In this document: positions 18,901 through 32,389 of the stretch, piece after piece
How the letters are laid out: the number at the start of each line of letters is the position of its first letter
Position numbering within the stretch: the stretch's first letter is position 1
Source of the DNA: Sordaria brevicollis
Lineage: Eukaryota > Ascomycota > Sordariomycetes > Sordariales > Sordariaceae
Direction of reading: 5' to 3'
Assembly (NCBI GenBank): GCA_033439795.1
Contig: JAUTDP010000001.1
Coordinates: forward strand, 4,278,001 to 4,342,000
DNA: 64,000 bases
The notes under the pieces: model-generated
What the model was told of the DNA's origin: nothing
The model's database searches: none
What the model saw: the letters and a program-made list of their open reading frames with translations, nothing else
Position numbers and translations under genes: made by a program

Positions 18901-20964
18901 CTTTCAACTGCTCTCAACTCAGTGTGCGACTGGAGGGGCCGGGGCGGGGTTTTGCTTGCCAACGGGAAATACGATCGATGGCATGTTGGAGATGATGGCA
19001 TGTTTGAAAACGTAGCAAACAAGGGCAAGGGAAGCGGCCTCATGCAGCGCGTGGTGGATATTGTTGCCCAGCAACTGAAGGAAGCCTCAGCTTGGGGTTG
19101 TGGTGTCCTGCAAGAGCAATCCGGCGCGCAATTGATGGCTTACATCAGGGCCGCCAGAACTGCTATCGCTGATGGTTCGCTAGACTTGGACGCGGAATTG
19201 CGGAAATGGTCCGGTAAATCGTGGGAGGGATCAAGAGTATTGCGACTTATCGAGCGAGCAACAAGAGCTACCATGCGGCGTTGGTATTGCGACAGATACA
19301 TTACCGGCCAAGAGTCGGCATCCGGATACGCTCGCCCAAGACTTCCCGCTTCTCTCACGGTTCCAATTGCCCCAACCGTCCTACCATTCCATACTTTTAC
19401 CTGTCCTCTCACAGCTAAAGATGTCCGCCTGATCTCTCAGAGGAACGCGCTTAGGATCTCGTGTTCCACGCTCAGATCTTCGTGGATCCCCACGACAGTA
19501 TATGAGCCTCCTCGGCCACCAAGTCCACAACTCAACATTGGCTATGTATCGTCCGATTTCAACAACCATCCTTTGGCACACTTGATGCAATCGGTCTTTG
19601 GATTCCACGACAGTACACGGGTAAGGGCTTTCTGTTATGCGACTACAGCCAGCGACAAGTCGATTCACCGCCAACAAATCGAACGCGAGGCGCCAGTTTT
19701 CCGAGATGTGAGCACTTGGTCGTCGGACCGGCTGGTACAGCAGATTGTTGCAGATGGAATTCACATCCTGGTCAACCTCAACGGTTATACTAGAGGAGCT
19801 CGCAACGAAGTCTTCGCAGCCCGACCTGCGCCAATCCAAATGGCCTTCATGGGCTTTGCAGGGACACTCGGGGCCGAGTGGTGCGACTACCTGCTCGCAG
19901 ATACAACAGCAGTGCCGCCGTCGACATTGCGTCCACATCGTAACAATCTAAGTCTGGAGGATGTTATCCGCGATGAAGCTGACGCCGAAGCCGAAGATTG
20001 GGTCTACTCCGAGAATCTGATCTACTGCAGGGACACATTCTTCTGCTGTGATCACAAACAGTCTGGCGATGGTTCGGATGAGAGGGGCATGACCTGGGAA
20101 GAGGAACAAAGGAGGCGATGGAATATGCGCAAGATGCTGTTTCCCAACCTCCCGGACGACAGCATAATCCTCGGAAACTTCAACCAACTCTACAAGGTAT
20201 GGACCTTTCATTTGTGTGTGAGATTTTATGATCTGTCCCACTAACTCAGCCTTCTCCTCACACAGATCGACCCTACCACGTTCCGAACATGGCTTCGAAT
20301 CCTATCAAACGTTCCTAAGGCCGTCTTGTGGCTTCTCCGATTCCCCGAGCTCGGCGAGAACAATCTTCGCCGAACAGCCAAGCAGTGGGCTGGCGAAGAA
20401 GTTGCCAGCCGCATCATCTTCACGGACGTGGCTCCCAAGCAGCAACACATTGCCCGTGCCCGTGTGTGTGACCTCTTCCTGGACACGCCTGAGTGCAACG
20501 CGCACACGACCGCTGCCGACGTCTTGTGGTCGAGCACGCCCCTGTTGACCCTTCCGCGGTACGAATACAAGATGTGCTCACGCATGGCGGCGTCCATTCT
20601 CAAGGGGGCATTGCCAAAGAGTGAGGCGGGACGACAGGCGGCCGAGGATCTGATTGCCGGTGACGACTCTGAATACGAAAACATGGCGATCAAGCTTGCG
20701 AATGGGTTGACGTATGAGCTGGTTGTGGATGGGTATCCTATTCCTAGAAGTAACGGCACTGGTGGTACTGCTCAGGGTGGTTATAGGGCTAGCTACTATG
20801 GTAAACCGGTGGGAAGACTTGCGGAGTTAAGAAAGCTCCTGTGGGAAAGCAAGTGGACTTGCGCGTTGTTTGATACGCGAAGATGGGTCAGGGACTTGGA
20901 GGATGCTTATGAGCAGGCGTGGCAGAGATGGGTTGATGGTGTTGGCGGGGATATTTATCTTTGA
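15919..20964 (+). CDS. O-GlcNAc transferase-type protein (TPR plus GT41 domain)
   Basis: Two exons, 15919-20196 and 20266-20964, with one 69-bp GT..AG intron, giving 1,658 residues. The first ~480 residues are low complexity: a His/Gly/Gln-rich block at about 30-75, then Pro/Ser/Gly-rich sequence. TPR-like helices follow near 540-620 and 900-1005 (for example LGSLLKDIGQLDLAISMYEKAVACD). The C-terminus is a GT41 catalytic domain with LNIGYVSSDFNNHP (His1217 matches the catalytic-region His of OGT), NLNGYTRGARNEVFAARPAPIQ, LLRFPELGENN, DVAPKQQH (Lys1484 matches the conserved UDP-binding Lys) and HTTAADVLWSSTPLLTLP. Family members transfer GlcNAc from UDP-GlcNAc to Ser/Thr of nuclear and cytosolic proteins. 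Donor and substrates here are inferred. The protein is much longer than animal OGT (about 1,040 aa), mainly through its N-terminal extension and inserts between TPR blocks. Confidence 0.93.
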
Positions 20965-23900
20965 GCGTGGGTTTGGGTTGGATCAACGGCCTCTTCAAGG
21001 TCTCTATTTGAGGGCGGGACTTATCATTCATCCTTTCGGCAGGATTAGAATTCTTGAACTTGTTTTTCTCTCTGGTCTTCACTGTGGCTTGGCGGGTTCT
21101 TTCGCGTTAGATTTGGCGGAGTTATGGGATCAGGAATGCCACTTGCACAACACATGTGCAGATATCGAGTGAGCCTTTCGCTTTTTGGTTCTTCGAACTT
21201 TTGTGATGTGGAAAGACACAGCGCAAGCTGGACTGATGACGGACAATGAATGCATGTGTGAATTTGAAGTTGATGCTCATGATAGTTTTATATGTTGTTT
21301 GGTTTTCAATACGTCTTGACAATGTGTGTCTATCCTCGTTCAATCGACGCTCCTCCTCAATACCTCTATACAAGCTTCGACCCTTCTATCACACCGTTAC
21401 CCCCGGGCAACCAAAACCGTGGTTGCTATTCATGGCTTCAAATAAAGCAAGTCAGATAGCACAAGAAGACCAGCTGTCAAGTAACTTCCCTCAGCAAATT
21501 CATGTCAATTGGGTGTACACATATCCTCTCGCCCGGGAAGGCTTGACAAGAACTTCCCCCTAATCTCCAGCGCCTTCACCAAATTTCATATATGAGTAAA
21601 GGAGCTCTGTCTTCCTCTCTTCACACTCGAATATCTTTAGGGCCGCGGGCGATGATGAGTTCAGTAGGGTCCATAGCTGCTCAGATCAGCTCGACTTTCC
21701 AGTTCAACTCAAACACGCTAGACCTTCGATAGCGGCAAAAATAAAGGGACTTCGAAGTTCGAATACGAGACATCAAGCAACCTACAAGTGCGTTCCATCA
21801 TGATCAACAGGGTAAGTAGGGCAAGAAGAGGAGCTGTAGAATGACTGTAGCCCGATAGTTACCCTAGTTGTAGGTCTTCAATTCTGTCCGTACGGACAGA
21901 GCTAAGTGAAATCGGAAGTGAAGTCGGCAAAGGCCTCGTATACCTCTATGAAACCCACCAAGTGGCAACCCAAACCATCAAGTAACAGATTTGGGAAAGC
22001 TGAGTGTCTCTTCTCGCAATCATTAGGTACCTGTAGGACTGGATCGACTGTTCGGACTCAAGTCCCTCAGTGCCGACCCTAGAGTATACCTAGGAACACT
22101 CCAACCCTCCTCTATTACCGCGGCAGGCTAATTCCGTACCATGGAGGTGTTAGAACCACAACTGGATGGTTACGGTGTCATTCAAGTTTACGCACTTACC
22201 ATTAGATCCAGTTCTACCTTACTCGTCCGTCCCGGTCATCTGCAGCGCACTGAAGTCTGCGAGAACTGGAATCAACCTAGAGGTAGTGACGGTCTGAACT
22301 TAAGAGGTCCGAGTCAGGTAAGGTACCTAGGTATTTCTAGGGTCCTAGCGGATCGATGGCTGAGACCTCAGCAATCAGTCGGCAGCTCCGATCGCAGTGG
22401 CCATCAAGGCCGCAGCTTCTTCCTTCAAAGTCAGAGCTGAGTCCTGAGGTACAAGGAGAAGGAGCGTTATGGCTCTTTTCTCAAACGGAGACTGAACAGT
22501 TCTTGTCCCGCACCGGTCGTGACTTCCATTTCCAAGTTAACCGCTTAGTGACCATCCGACGAAAAATTTCACCTCGCTCTTTCCGCTTTCAACTAAGTTG
22601 ACTTGGGAGTCTTGGGCACCGACGGCCGCAACTACCTACCTGGTACTATCGATGGCCGGGCGGTGCAGTGCGGTGTCCATCGTTCTTCCCCCAACTGCTG
22701 TTTGAGAGCACTGCAATCGTAATTGACGTGACCAAACTGGAAGTGTAATGTTCCCACGGAGCGTCTGTTAGCGAGGGCATGTCTTAACGCTGTGAAAATC
22801 AATCGCTCTACTACCCCTCTCAACAGACGATTTCCGCGATACCAGACGATTCTGTAAGGGACCGTACGTTACTCTAGGTAGAGGTAAAGATTTCCGTCCT
22901 TTTCTCGCGACTTTTGCGACAGTTCCCTCCAGCCAGCTGGAGCATTTCCGCTGCCCGCTGCGCAAAAATGGATCCCCGGCCTCTTCCACTTGAGGCCGCG
23001 CTCGATGAAATATGCCACACACTCACCGGCTTGCCCATCAAACTCAGCTTTCAGATTTGGGTTATTAAGATACCTACTCGCTCACTGGTTGCAGCCAGCA
23101 CTTGCATTTGCCAGAAATGTCAGCCGTCCTGTTACGTGGTCGAAGTGTCTCCTCCCTTTCTCCGGTACCCCGGCCTCCAAATTCCGAGACAAGCAGCAGC
23201 CTTAAATGAGTGGTCAATGTAGTTAGAGTATTACCACACACTCATAGCAAGCACAAGTACCTAGTCTACCCACGGTCTAGACGGAGACTACCTTACCTTC
23301 CACTTACCTACTACTATGAAAGGGGCAGGGAGGCAAAAGAGTACTTTACCTTTCATCCTTACCTTCATAGGTAGAGGTAGCCAACTAGCCCACCATGTCC
23401 AGTTCGAGTGATCGGGGGAGCTTGTATGCCTTTCCGTCCCTGATGGATGGGAGCAACTAAGCCAATGACACTCCAACATGTCTCAGTGAACGAGGCAAGG
23501 TTGGTATGCAATGGTGTTGACATCCATCACACACACACACACACCGCAAAAAGGCCGGCCGCTCGCTCGCTGGATAAGAACGGTTGGGTTGGGGCTGACA
23601 AGTAACGGAAAGGGGGAAGGGAAGAACCAACAGCAATGTTCCCTGACCCTCACCTTCAACCCTCCCCGCTTCCGCCTACCTCTATTATCGGGCAGTACAT
23701 CCCAGTCAGTCGTTCCGGATGCATTTCCCATACGCCTCGCTCGCTGCAGGCCTCGAGGTGGAATCGAAACCCGTGATCAGCTCCCTTTTATAACCGCCGC
23801 GCCCATCCTTCACCCGCTTTCCCTTTCCGCCGTGTATGTTCTCAGCTGCCCTCCTTTCTTATGGAGCCCGCAGCTTGCCTGAACCATACCCACCATAGCA

Positions 23901-26900
23901 ATGGTCTTGTATTAGCTGTTCAGCATCTAGAGATATCAAGGTTGGAATTACTTCATGATATTGAAGTTGTGCCTTGATTGTTGTCGTTGTTCACCAAATA
24001 GCAACTTCCTTCTCATAAGTGCAATTTCCCTCCTGGATCTGGCCTGGCCAATCCCAATGCTCATACACAGTTCCGGGACCTGATTGCCTTCTTTTGGAAT
24101 TAACCAACCAGATGTTAGAATCTGTCGAGTCCCAGAAACCGAGAGATGGCTGAGATGGCGTCAAGTGGAGGACTTACAGAGTTTCAGCCATAAACGCGTC
24201 CATTGGGCAAGACTCATTGAGCTCCTCGTCATATCCCCCGCTTTGAAATCAAATTAACACATCGGAACTCCTGGTTTGTGACCATCTGTGAGAGCAAGAT
24301 CGTCTTTTAACGCATTGCTCAAGCATAGTGCGCCGCGCCGTTGAGCTCTCGTATGGCCAACTGCTTGAGAGCATATCGTCTAAACGGAGTCAGTTCCGTG
24401 GATATGTCTCAAGCTCCACTACCGGTCGTCGTCATCCTTCATGCAAATACCTAGCTGAGCGGGAAGATACAGCCCAACAAGTGGGCCATGGCAGCCGGAA
24501 ACCAACCGAGCCCAGCAATCAAAACGTCGTCGACCAGGCTCCCTGCTTTCCCAACATGTCCTGGTCGGATTTTGCTGCGACTGGCGAGTTTCTCATGCTT
24601 AGCTTGCCGTAGCCAGTCAAGAGGGAGAACAACCGAGCGCGACTAAAGTAGACGATGGGTTGCCGCGCTCCATTAAGAAGCTCGGCCAAATGTAAGGGCT
24701 TCGTGATAAAGTCGCACAGCGCTTCGGCACATTTGCGGTGCACCCTGCCCTTTACTAATCTCAATTCTTACTTTATCCTGGGCAGTTTGATCCCCAGACA
24801 GCATGTATCAGGAAGAAGTGTGATGGACGGGGAATGAGGCCGACAAACAAGTGCATTGGCATCCATACTCTCCCCCTCCTTCACCCATCTCTGTGCATTC
24901 ATACCCTGTTCATGTCTCACTTCGAGGCTCTCCCAGTCCCAACGATAGTGGCAACAGAAAAGAGGTGAATGTCCAGTGGGCTCTCACGATGCGAAATGTC
25001 GAAGATCTGGACTCCGGCCGGGGAACAGGGAACGAAGAAGAAAGGTTGCAGCATGAGATGTGCTTGGCCGGGCGGGGGTTGAGGGCCGCACAAGAAATTC
25101 GAGTTGACCTTAATGCAGGCCACGGGGGGCTGACTTGATGCCTTTCTGAGCATGTTGCAGCAACACTTTCGATCAGGTCGCCGACCTCTGTCCCTCTCGC
25201 TCGGTATCAGCCCTGGAACGGCAACTGGATTGTGGGTCTGCAGGAGGTACAACGTAAGCCACAGAATATGCCTGGTGTCTCCGTATCTGCCGACCATATA
25301 CGGAGTTTTCCGTATCCCGGCACCGACTCGCTCGTCGGTTGTGGTCTCGGTGGTACCAGCTGCCAAAGCCTTCACACGCCCGTGGGCCGGCCAGAACACC
25401 AGGAGCGTTGTGACATTGCATCCCCTTCCTTGATGTTAGGTCGTACTGAGGGCAAGGCTTCCCTTCGCCGTGCACAATACTCTTCCGGATAGACCGGACA
25501 ATATCCGGCCATGCAAAAACGCTGCTCTGGCCCAGCTGACCGTCTTCGTTCAGCCGTTTAAGCAAGCGCCGATTTCATTGAGCGTCTCGGAGATGCGGAT
25601 GCGGCGCATAGGATGGAGAAACCGTTAACCAACAGACGGGACGAACAACAAGGCCAATGGAAGTTGCCGTGATGGCTTTGTCTTGAATGTCCAACAGCCA
25701 CCATTATGAAGTGGGAAGAGTAAGCAGAGTCGAAGGAAGCGAGCTAGATACCTCTAGCGTTGGTTGCTGATGCTCTTTTAGTCGAGTGGATCCATGATTT
25801 ACCATCATGAGCATGGCAAACGAGGCGGATCTTGCCACGATATGCGTAAGATAGGCGATATGACGCCTATGGAGAACGGCAGAATCTGGGTCGAGGTGCC
25901 AAACGGAAACTCGAGTCCCCAACCCAATGATTGTGAGCAACTTCATGCCATCTTGCATGGAGAACGTCGACGCGGCTCCGGGTTTGAGCTGGACAGGGGC
26001 TTGAGCGTTGCAAGCATCCAATCGCTGCCCGAAACGGTTCGCGGACTTTCGTTGGTGAAGGTCATACCGCTAGCGGCACAACGAAGCGTATCATTCAATC
26101 TCGCGACCGCTCCTGCCACCAGAATGATAAAATTTTGCTGATGGGGTAGGGGCGATTGAATGGAGCTGAACCTTGTACACACTCGGTGTGGAATTGAGCT
26201 TCCACCAGCTACTTGGGACTCGATCTCATCGCCGAGACGTTCACGGATTGAGGCCTTCGTCTACGGTGGATGGAATATAATGAGCCACTACCTACCTATT
26301 CCAGGTCAGTCAATCTTGTTACCACTGTGAGTTCTGGGAGCCAGGGGCTTATATTTACCTATGGTTACTTCTACCGTGGTGCTGCCGTATCCAAGGTTAC
26401 ATTGGCATTTCGCTCCGGTTCCAGCACTCGCAACTTCATCGTCAAGAAGGTTTAGTGGATGGCCAGGGTGACCGTCAGCACGACGGGGGTGAACCGTTGC
26501 AATCCTTGAGTGACGAGGAAGCCCCGTGGAGGCACGGCTAGCAAGCATGCCCCTAGGCTCCTATTGCTGAGGTTTCAGGGCAGTATCTCCACCACTGCTA
26601 CCGTATAGCAGCATCTCTTATCACTCCTCGATGTGTCTCGGTAGCTGATTGTGTCTGATGTGGGAAATGCAACTTGTTCACTCCATCATCTCTCCTGGCT
26701 AGTTGCCTTTGCTTTGCTGCTTTCTCCCTCCGGTAAAGCGTTGTTGCAATGGCCATTTTAGCAGCGTTTGTGGATGATGATGGTTAAAGTGAGATGTCCA
26801 ACGACAAGGGCTTTGAAGATTTCCCCGTTTGGGCATTAGGGCGCCAAAGCCTCAGCTGAACGCTCGCTAGAAATGGCCAGGAAAGGCTTAGGGCAGGGTG

Positions 26901-29900
26901 AGTGGACGATACACGACGGTAGGGATCGATAGCGGGCAAGGGGGGTGGACAAGGGGATTACGGGCAACAGTCAAGGAACGCCACCTGGAAGATCTTCCTG
27001 CCATAATTGGACGCCTCCAGACCCGAAGCTGTGTGACAACGGTTTTTTGCGTCAACGCTAAAGAGCTTGGCGGACGGATCTCTCCCCTTCTTGGGTCCTT
27101 TGGTCGCCGAGTCGGGCTTTAGCCACGAGGTTTGAGGGAGGGTGGTGCCCGAGCCGCTGGCACACAGCCGTATCGTAATCGTACCCAGTGTGCCAGCCCT
27201 TCCAGTGTGGCTGGTAGGGTTCCGTTTAAACCGTTTTCTTGGAGCATTGGTCCGTTCAGGTTCCGAGGAGGGAAAGCCCGTGGCTGTGGAGCAGTGTACC
27301 GCATCTGCTCATTCAACTGGGTTTTATCCCCCCTTGTCTTTTGCTAGCAAAATCTCGAGCAGCGTTGCATTTTGACCCGCAACATCGGCAGATCCTCCAA
27401 TTTGGCAGATTCAACTGGCTCGGGTAGCAAAAAAGCGGGGGGAGATAAAACCCAGTTGAATGAGCAGATGCGGTACAATGGCACCGGCCAGTCGGCGACT
27501 GTTGCGAGCCTCTACTGGGAAGACAATAGACTTCTTCAAGAGACGGACAGCAATGGTGCCCAAATCCGTCCAGCGATCGTCCCGTGGTTGTGGAGGTGGC
27601 CTTTTGCCCGGTTTCCGCTGTCCTTGCAAAGCATGCCGATATTCCATGTGTGTTGGAGCAGTGACTGACATCAACACTCCAGCGCCTCCATCAGTCAGGA
27701 TGTTGGCGACATGTTGGGGGCGCACCTAAAGCACGTCTAGCACCCGCTTTGCTCCTCGGCATCTCATGGCTTGGATGGAGACGTGTGGAGCGATTATTCG
27801 CTGGCCTGGCCGATTCAGTCCAGCATGCCCAGATGTGGTAGTTGTACGCACGCTCAGCAGGATCGTGACCATCCGGTATTTGGTACGAGTTGCAGTCAGG
27901 AAGTGGGCGGTATCCTCGACACGGAACCTTTCCCCTCGCTGTTCCGCCATCTTGGCAGCCTTGATCGAAATTAGTCTTTGTGCGTTTGGTCTCTCTCTCT
28001 CTCTCTACGGTTGTTACTTGCATGTCGCATTCGTACCTGTGGTCATGGTCGATAGATTGATTACCTGTACAGGCCGTGACGACAAGGCAGCCCCAGGCGA
28101 TCGGAGGCAGATAGTATTTCGAGACTGTGGGAGTCATCGATGTGCAACCACTTTTCCCAGACTTCCCGTCCTCATGTGGGATAGTATGGTAGAGGTGCAT
28201 AGGTGAGAGCGAGATTCGACCGGAGCTGGAATGACAGACGCGGACGGCGGAATGAGGGTCTGGATTGACGACAGTGGGGCAGGAGATGGGACGCAAATCA
28301 TTGAAGTGTTGCAATGCGGCTGCAAGTCATTTTTGTTGGATGGACATCGACAACAGACAGCCTGGCTTGGAGTACGGTGTGTCAGATTGCCAGTGTTGCG
28401 CCTGGTCCGTTGCCCTTGCCCTGCCTGCCCTAGGTATGTATTTTCAGTGTGCCCTGTGCGCACCGCCGTCACGAAAGGTGCCAGTCTGTCAGAGGGCAAG
28501 CCCTCGGAGTACCATTTGACTGGGAAGGAATGATTGTGAAGCTGGGCTATAACATGGTCCTGCTATGATTTGCCAAATTACAGCTGTTTCACTGGCTGCA
28601 GTCCGACGTCGTGGCCAAGGTATTATTGCGTAGACAAGGAAGGGACGACTTACCCCGTATGCCGTGGTAGCATCAGAGTGAGATAGAGTGAGATAGTCGA
28701 TATTATAGGGAAGGTACGTTCCATATTGCCCAGGCTCCCTATGATCCCGATGAGTTGGGACCAGCCGTGGGGAAAGGGCACAGCAACAAGTTCCATCACG
28801 TTGAACAGAAGCTTCAGTTGACTCGGAAGTGGAAGCTCAAGGCAGCCGTGATTGCTTCAATGTGTAAATGACTTGCAACCAATGTTTTCAACGTCAAACG
28901 CGCCGCCGGGTGTTTGTTCCGTTTCTGCTTTTTGATGTGAGCGGGAGTATAGTATAGAGGGCCGTTGAAGATGGTAGAGAACGAAGAGCTGCTTATGCTA
29001 CTTCGTCCTGCTTAGTCAAAAGGTTACAATTGCCCCGAGCGTGGACGACATTGGGATAAACACAGTAGAATTCTCATGTCTCAGGTTGGAAGCCACGCAC
29101 CGGAGATATAGCCATGTCGAGAATCGCAGACATGCCTTCTCCGGCGCGGGCTTCGTTATACGGGGCCTGGGGCTTTTCATTACCTGGACAAGTGGAATAC
29201 GGCGCACGCTCGGAGTGCTCCGTCCGGACATCGATCCTAATCACCAGGCGAATTTGCTCGCTTGTTCGTCCCCTTTTCGTCCGACTTTTGTCGGTACGGT
29301 ATGCGTCCAAGCGTTGCCAACTCTGGCTCGCTGACTGACACACTGCCTACATACTGTGCGTTAACCGTTGAGCGTGGTGAGATGGACGCGCCGTTGTGCT
29401 CTCCGAACCCCTGCTCCGATGCATTTAACCGGTCGGGAACCCAAGTTACTGGATCGCTAGAATCCCGTCACGCTGATGGCCTTTCTGAAAGCCACTGCTC
29501 ACACAACCCTAGAGTTAATCAATTTTGTCCAGATTTAGCAACAAGTGGACGGAAAAACAACGGAACCTCCCTTCCAAGCCGAGGCACGGAAATCACAACA
29601 CACTCAAGCCGAGCCTAGTGGTCTCGTAAAGGCCAAACGCCCGCTGTTTGTTAGGTAGCGCCTGGTCCGCCTTACTACCTACCCCAGATCCCAAAGGTTG
29701 CCGACATGTATGCGTAGTAGTAATATCAAGATTGGTGGGTGAGATGTGTTAAAGATTCCCGCCGTGTAACACAACTCACTGAGTCTTGGCCTGTTAGCGT
29801 CCACCCTGCCCTCTGCTCTCTTTTCTTTTTCCTCTCTTCTCCTTGGAGTTGGGCCGAGCTGCCCACCGCCAGTTCAGCCTCGGCCAAAGAGAAAGAGCCA

Positions 29901-32389
29901 ACTTGTCTGCGAACAGAGGGAACCACGGCGTCAAGCAGAGGCCCGTCCTCAGGCATACCTGAGGGAAGAGAGAACATGCAAGATAATCCGCGGCAGCAAA
30001 TCCGGGCCCTCCTCTGTCGTAATAAATATTCGCGGGGGGCAGCGAAGGCGGCCAATATCTGTGAGCAGATGCATGGCTGACGAGAATAGAGGCGGTACCA
30101 GGCCAGTAAAGAGTGCCTGTGAAGATATCTCGCACCCAGAGGTCCCAACATATACAGTAGCGCTGCACAGGTACATACCGTGATGTCCATAATCCCTCTC
30201 CCACCTCAACCCGATTCCTCACCAGGGCAGTGGAATGGACGTCCCCAAACGCACTATACGCCGGGGTTTGGCATATCAGATGCAACCGACAGGTTGGGTG
30301 GCCGATGGATTGGACGGATCATGGACACAGAACGGATTGGCGTGGATAGACCGGGACCATGATTATCAAGCGAGGGCTCCCCATATTCAATGGACGATTG
30401 GGGTTGGCTTTGGCGATCCTGCCTTCCCTGCTAAGCTTGCTGCTGTGCTCCTGTCGAGTCTCGACGCCGGTGGAAAGGGGCCGCTCGGTGTCCCGGTTGT
30501 GAACTGGGCTTTCTGCGATCGCTGAGAAAGGACTGGACAATCGTACAGCGTGTGGTCGTCACTTTCGCTCCCAGGCAGCACACAAGCTTCGGCTTTGGCA
30601 GTTCCCGGGCACGCCATGGTCAGGGTTTGTACTTGGACGGATGGGCGATCAATGTTATTGGATCAAGCGAATCGAGAACTCGCAGCTTTTACGGACATCA
30701 GGATGCGGCCAAAAGTGCTACCTACGCAGCACATGCAAATCAAACGAAGATTAGCACTTGTTTGTCACGTTACTGCGGAATCGTTGCGGAATAGGCGGGA
30801 AAGGGTTGAATCAAACTTGCGCGTCGAGGTGTCAATCCATGGGAAATGGTGTGGCTTGCTTGGGATTCATCGGATTGTGGTCGCGAGTGGAAAAGGCGCT
30901 GCGAACAGGACAGCTCGAGAATAATCACCAGTACTGTAGTTGGCTGCCAACGACAACTGGCTGGAAGGACTATCGTCTAGCCAATCAGACTCTAGAACCA
31001 CTAACAATTTCCAGCTAGGTGCACGGGCTTTGGACTTCCCACTTGGAAATATCACCTCGCAGGATCTCACGTGCTTTTTACCTACTTCTTGACTAATTCA
31101 CGCTTTCTCACCTGCAGTCGCTTTGACAGTTTCAATCAACAGGGAGTGAGATGAGTTGACGGAGGTTCAAGTCTCTCTCGGTTTACCTTTTTCTTTTCCC
31201 ATACAGAGCCAGTCCGAATATGTGTCGCCAGGTACCTCAATCCACGCACGGATATCAGTTCCATTTGGGATGGCGAGCATCAATTCCCCTGTCCAGAGCT
31301 GCACCGGGGCAGCAGGCTGTCAACAACAAAACCGGGCCAGCATGGTCCCCCCTTGGCTCTGTCCGGACTGGCTCACCGTTTTCATTCCACGCCAGACGTC
31401 ATGGACAGCTGTACCGCCGTTTTGATCATTGCTCGCTTCTTCCGTAACCGGTACCGGCTACGCTAAAGGTGGGCACCCCAGTGCATTCACGTTGCGTTAG
31501 CTTACGGTGCCATATCAGACAAGGGGCGGCCCTGGTCTCTCAGACATCGAATTAGGTCAAGGAAGCCATTGGCATTTTTCAAATGGCACATGTCGTTTCG
31601 ACTCCGCCCAGCGAGGTATCTGCACACGTCTCGTCGACCGGAAGTACCTGGAGACTTGAAGGGAAAAGGAACGTCCGGTGCGAGGAGGCCGGGTATCTCG
31701 CCAGCTTCAAAATGAGCATTTTTCCCCCCAGCGGAGCAGCGTGTTCGCCCAAAGCATCGGCTAGGTGTACACGGTACGCTACGAGCCGGGCTTTACGAAT
31801 TCCGGACAAGATAAACGAGTTTGGTCCGCGCTGCCTGCGTTGTAAGGGGCTGAGAAGTGGACTGCCTGGTATGCGGAATCCCACCTCGTACTATGTACAC
31901 CAACCGACCCCTGGCTGAGACTCGTACCGGAAGAGGAAATCCGTTCCTTCAAACGGGGAGAAAGGTCCAGTCGTGACTTGCACTTGGGTACCTGCAAAGT
32001 GAAAATATAGTGGGCCAGCCGATACCCAGCAGGCCAGGATGACATTTTGGGCCTGCGCCCAACTTTCTTCTTCCTCGCATCCCGTCATCTACTAGCGTCC
32101 GTCGGTGGCATTAGACCGTCTCAGAACATCATCCCACACACCACTTCAGATCGGCCAGTCATCTTATATACCTCGTTCCCGTTTAACTACTTTATCTTCC
32201 TCCCATCCCCATCCTCCATCCCACACCATCCCCAACCATCCATCTCTCCCATCAAAACATCCATCACAGCCATCGCCATCCACCACTATTCGACATCAAC
32301 AAGACTCCACACAAGGACAACAACATTCACCTCTTTCGCCACCAACACGCAACCTGCCATTCACTTCATCGACCTTTTTGACCACCAAC
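20965..32389. other. 11.4-kb intergenic region upstream of the Myb gene
   Basis: No coding region could be supported. The longest frames (for example 27,691-28,314 minus) have no recognisable domain, no exon structure and overlap frames on the other strand. Visible features are a (CA)n tract at about 23,529-23,543, several TACCTAGGTA-like short palindromes around 22,080-23,400, a (TC)n tract near 27,993-28,007 and the foldback element at 27,295-27,477. The last 250 bp before the Myb start is rich in C, A and T and contains long CATC-rich runs, probably the 5' leader. Long upstream regions are common for fungal developmental regulators, which is inference here. Confidence 0.5.
27295..27477. 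mobile_element. 183-bp foldback / MITE-like inverted-repeat element
   Basis: Positions 27,295-27,328 and 27,444-27,477 are perfect inverted copies of 34 bp beginning TGTACCGCATCTGCTCATTC. The similarity continues inward to about 27,350 and 27,420 with small indels around a C/G run. The 70-bp centre is unrelated. TA sits 2 bp inside each outer end (27,297-27,298 and 27,474-27,475), so a TA target duplication of Tc1/mariner style with CCGCATCTGC as terminus is possible but unproven. It has no coding capacity and could form a hairpin. A non-mobile palindrome formed by local inversion-duplication is the alternative. Confidence 0.6.

Noticed and set aside
27691..28314. 207-codon minus-strand frame
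   Set aside because: No motif, no intron logic and overlapping frames of similar length on the plus strand.
32105..32389. In-frame N-terminal extension of the Myb protein
   Set aside because: No in-frame ATG before 32,390, and the sequence is a CATC-rich leader with low-complexity translation.
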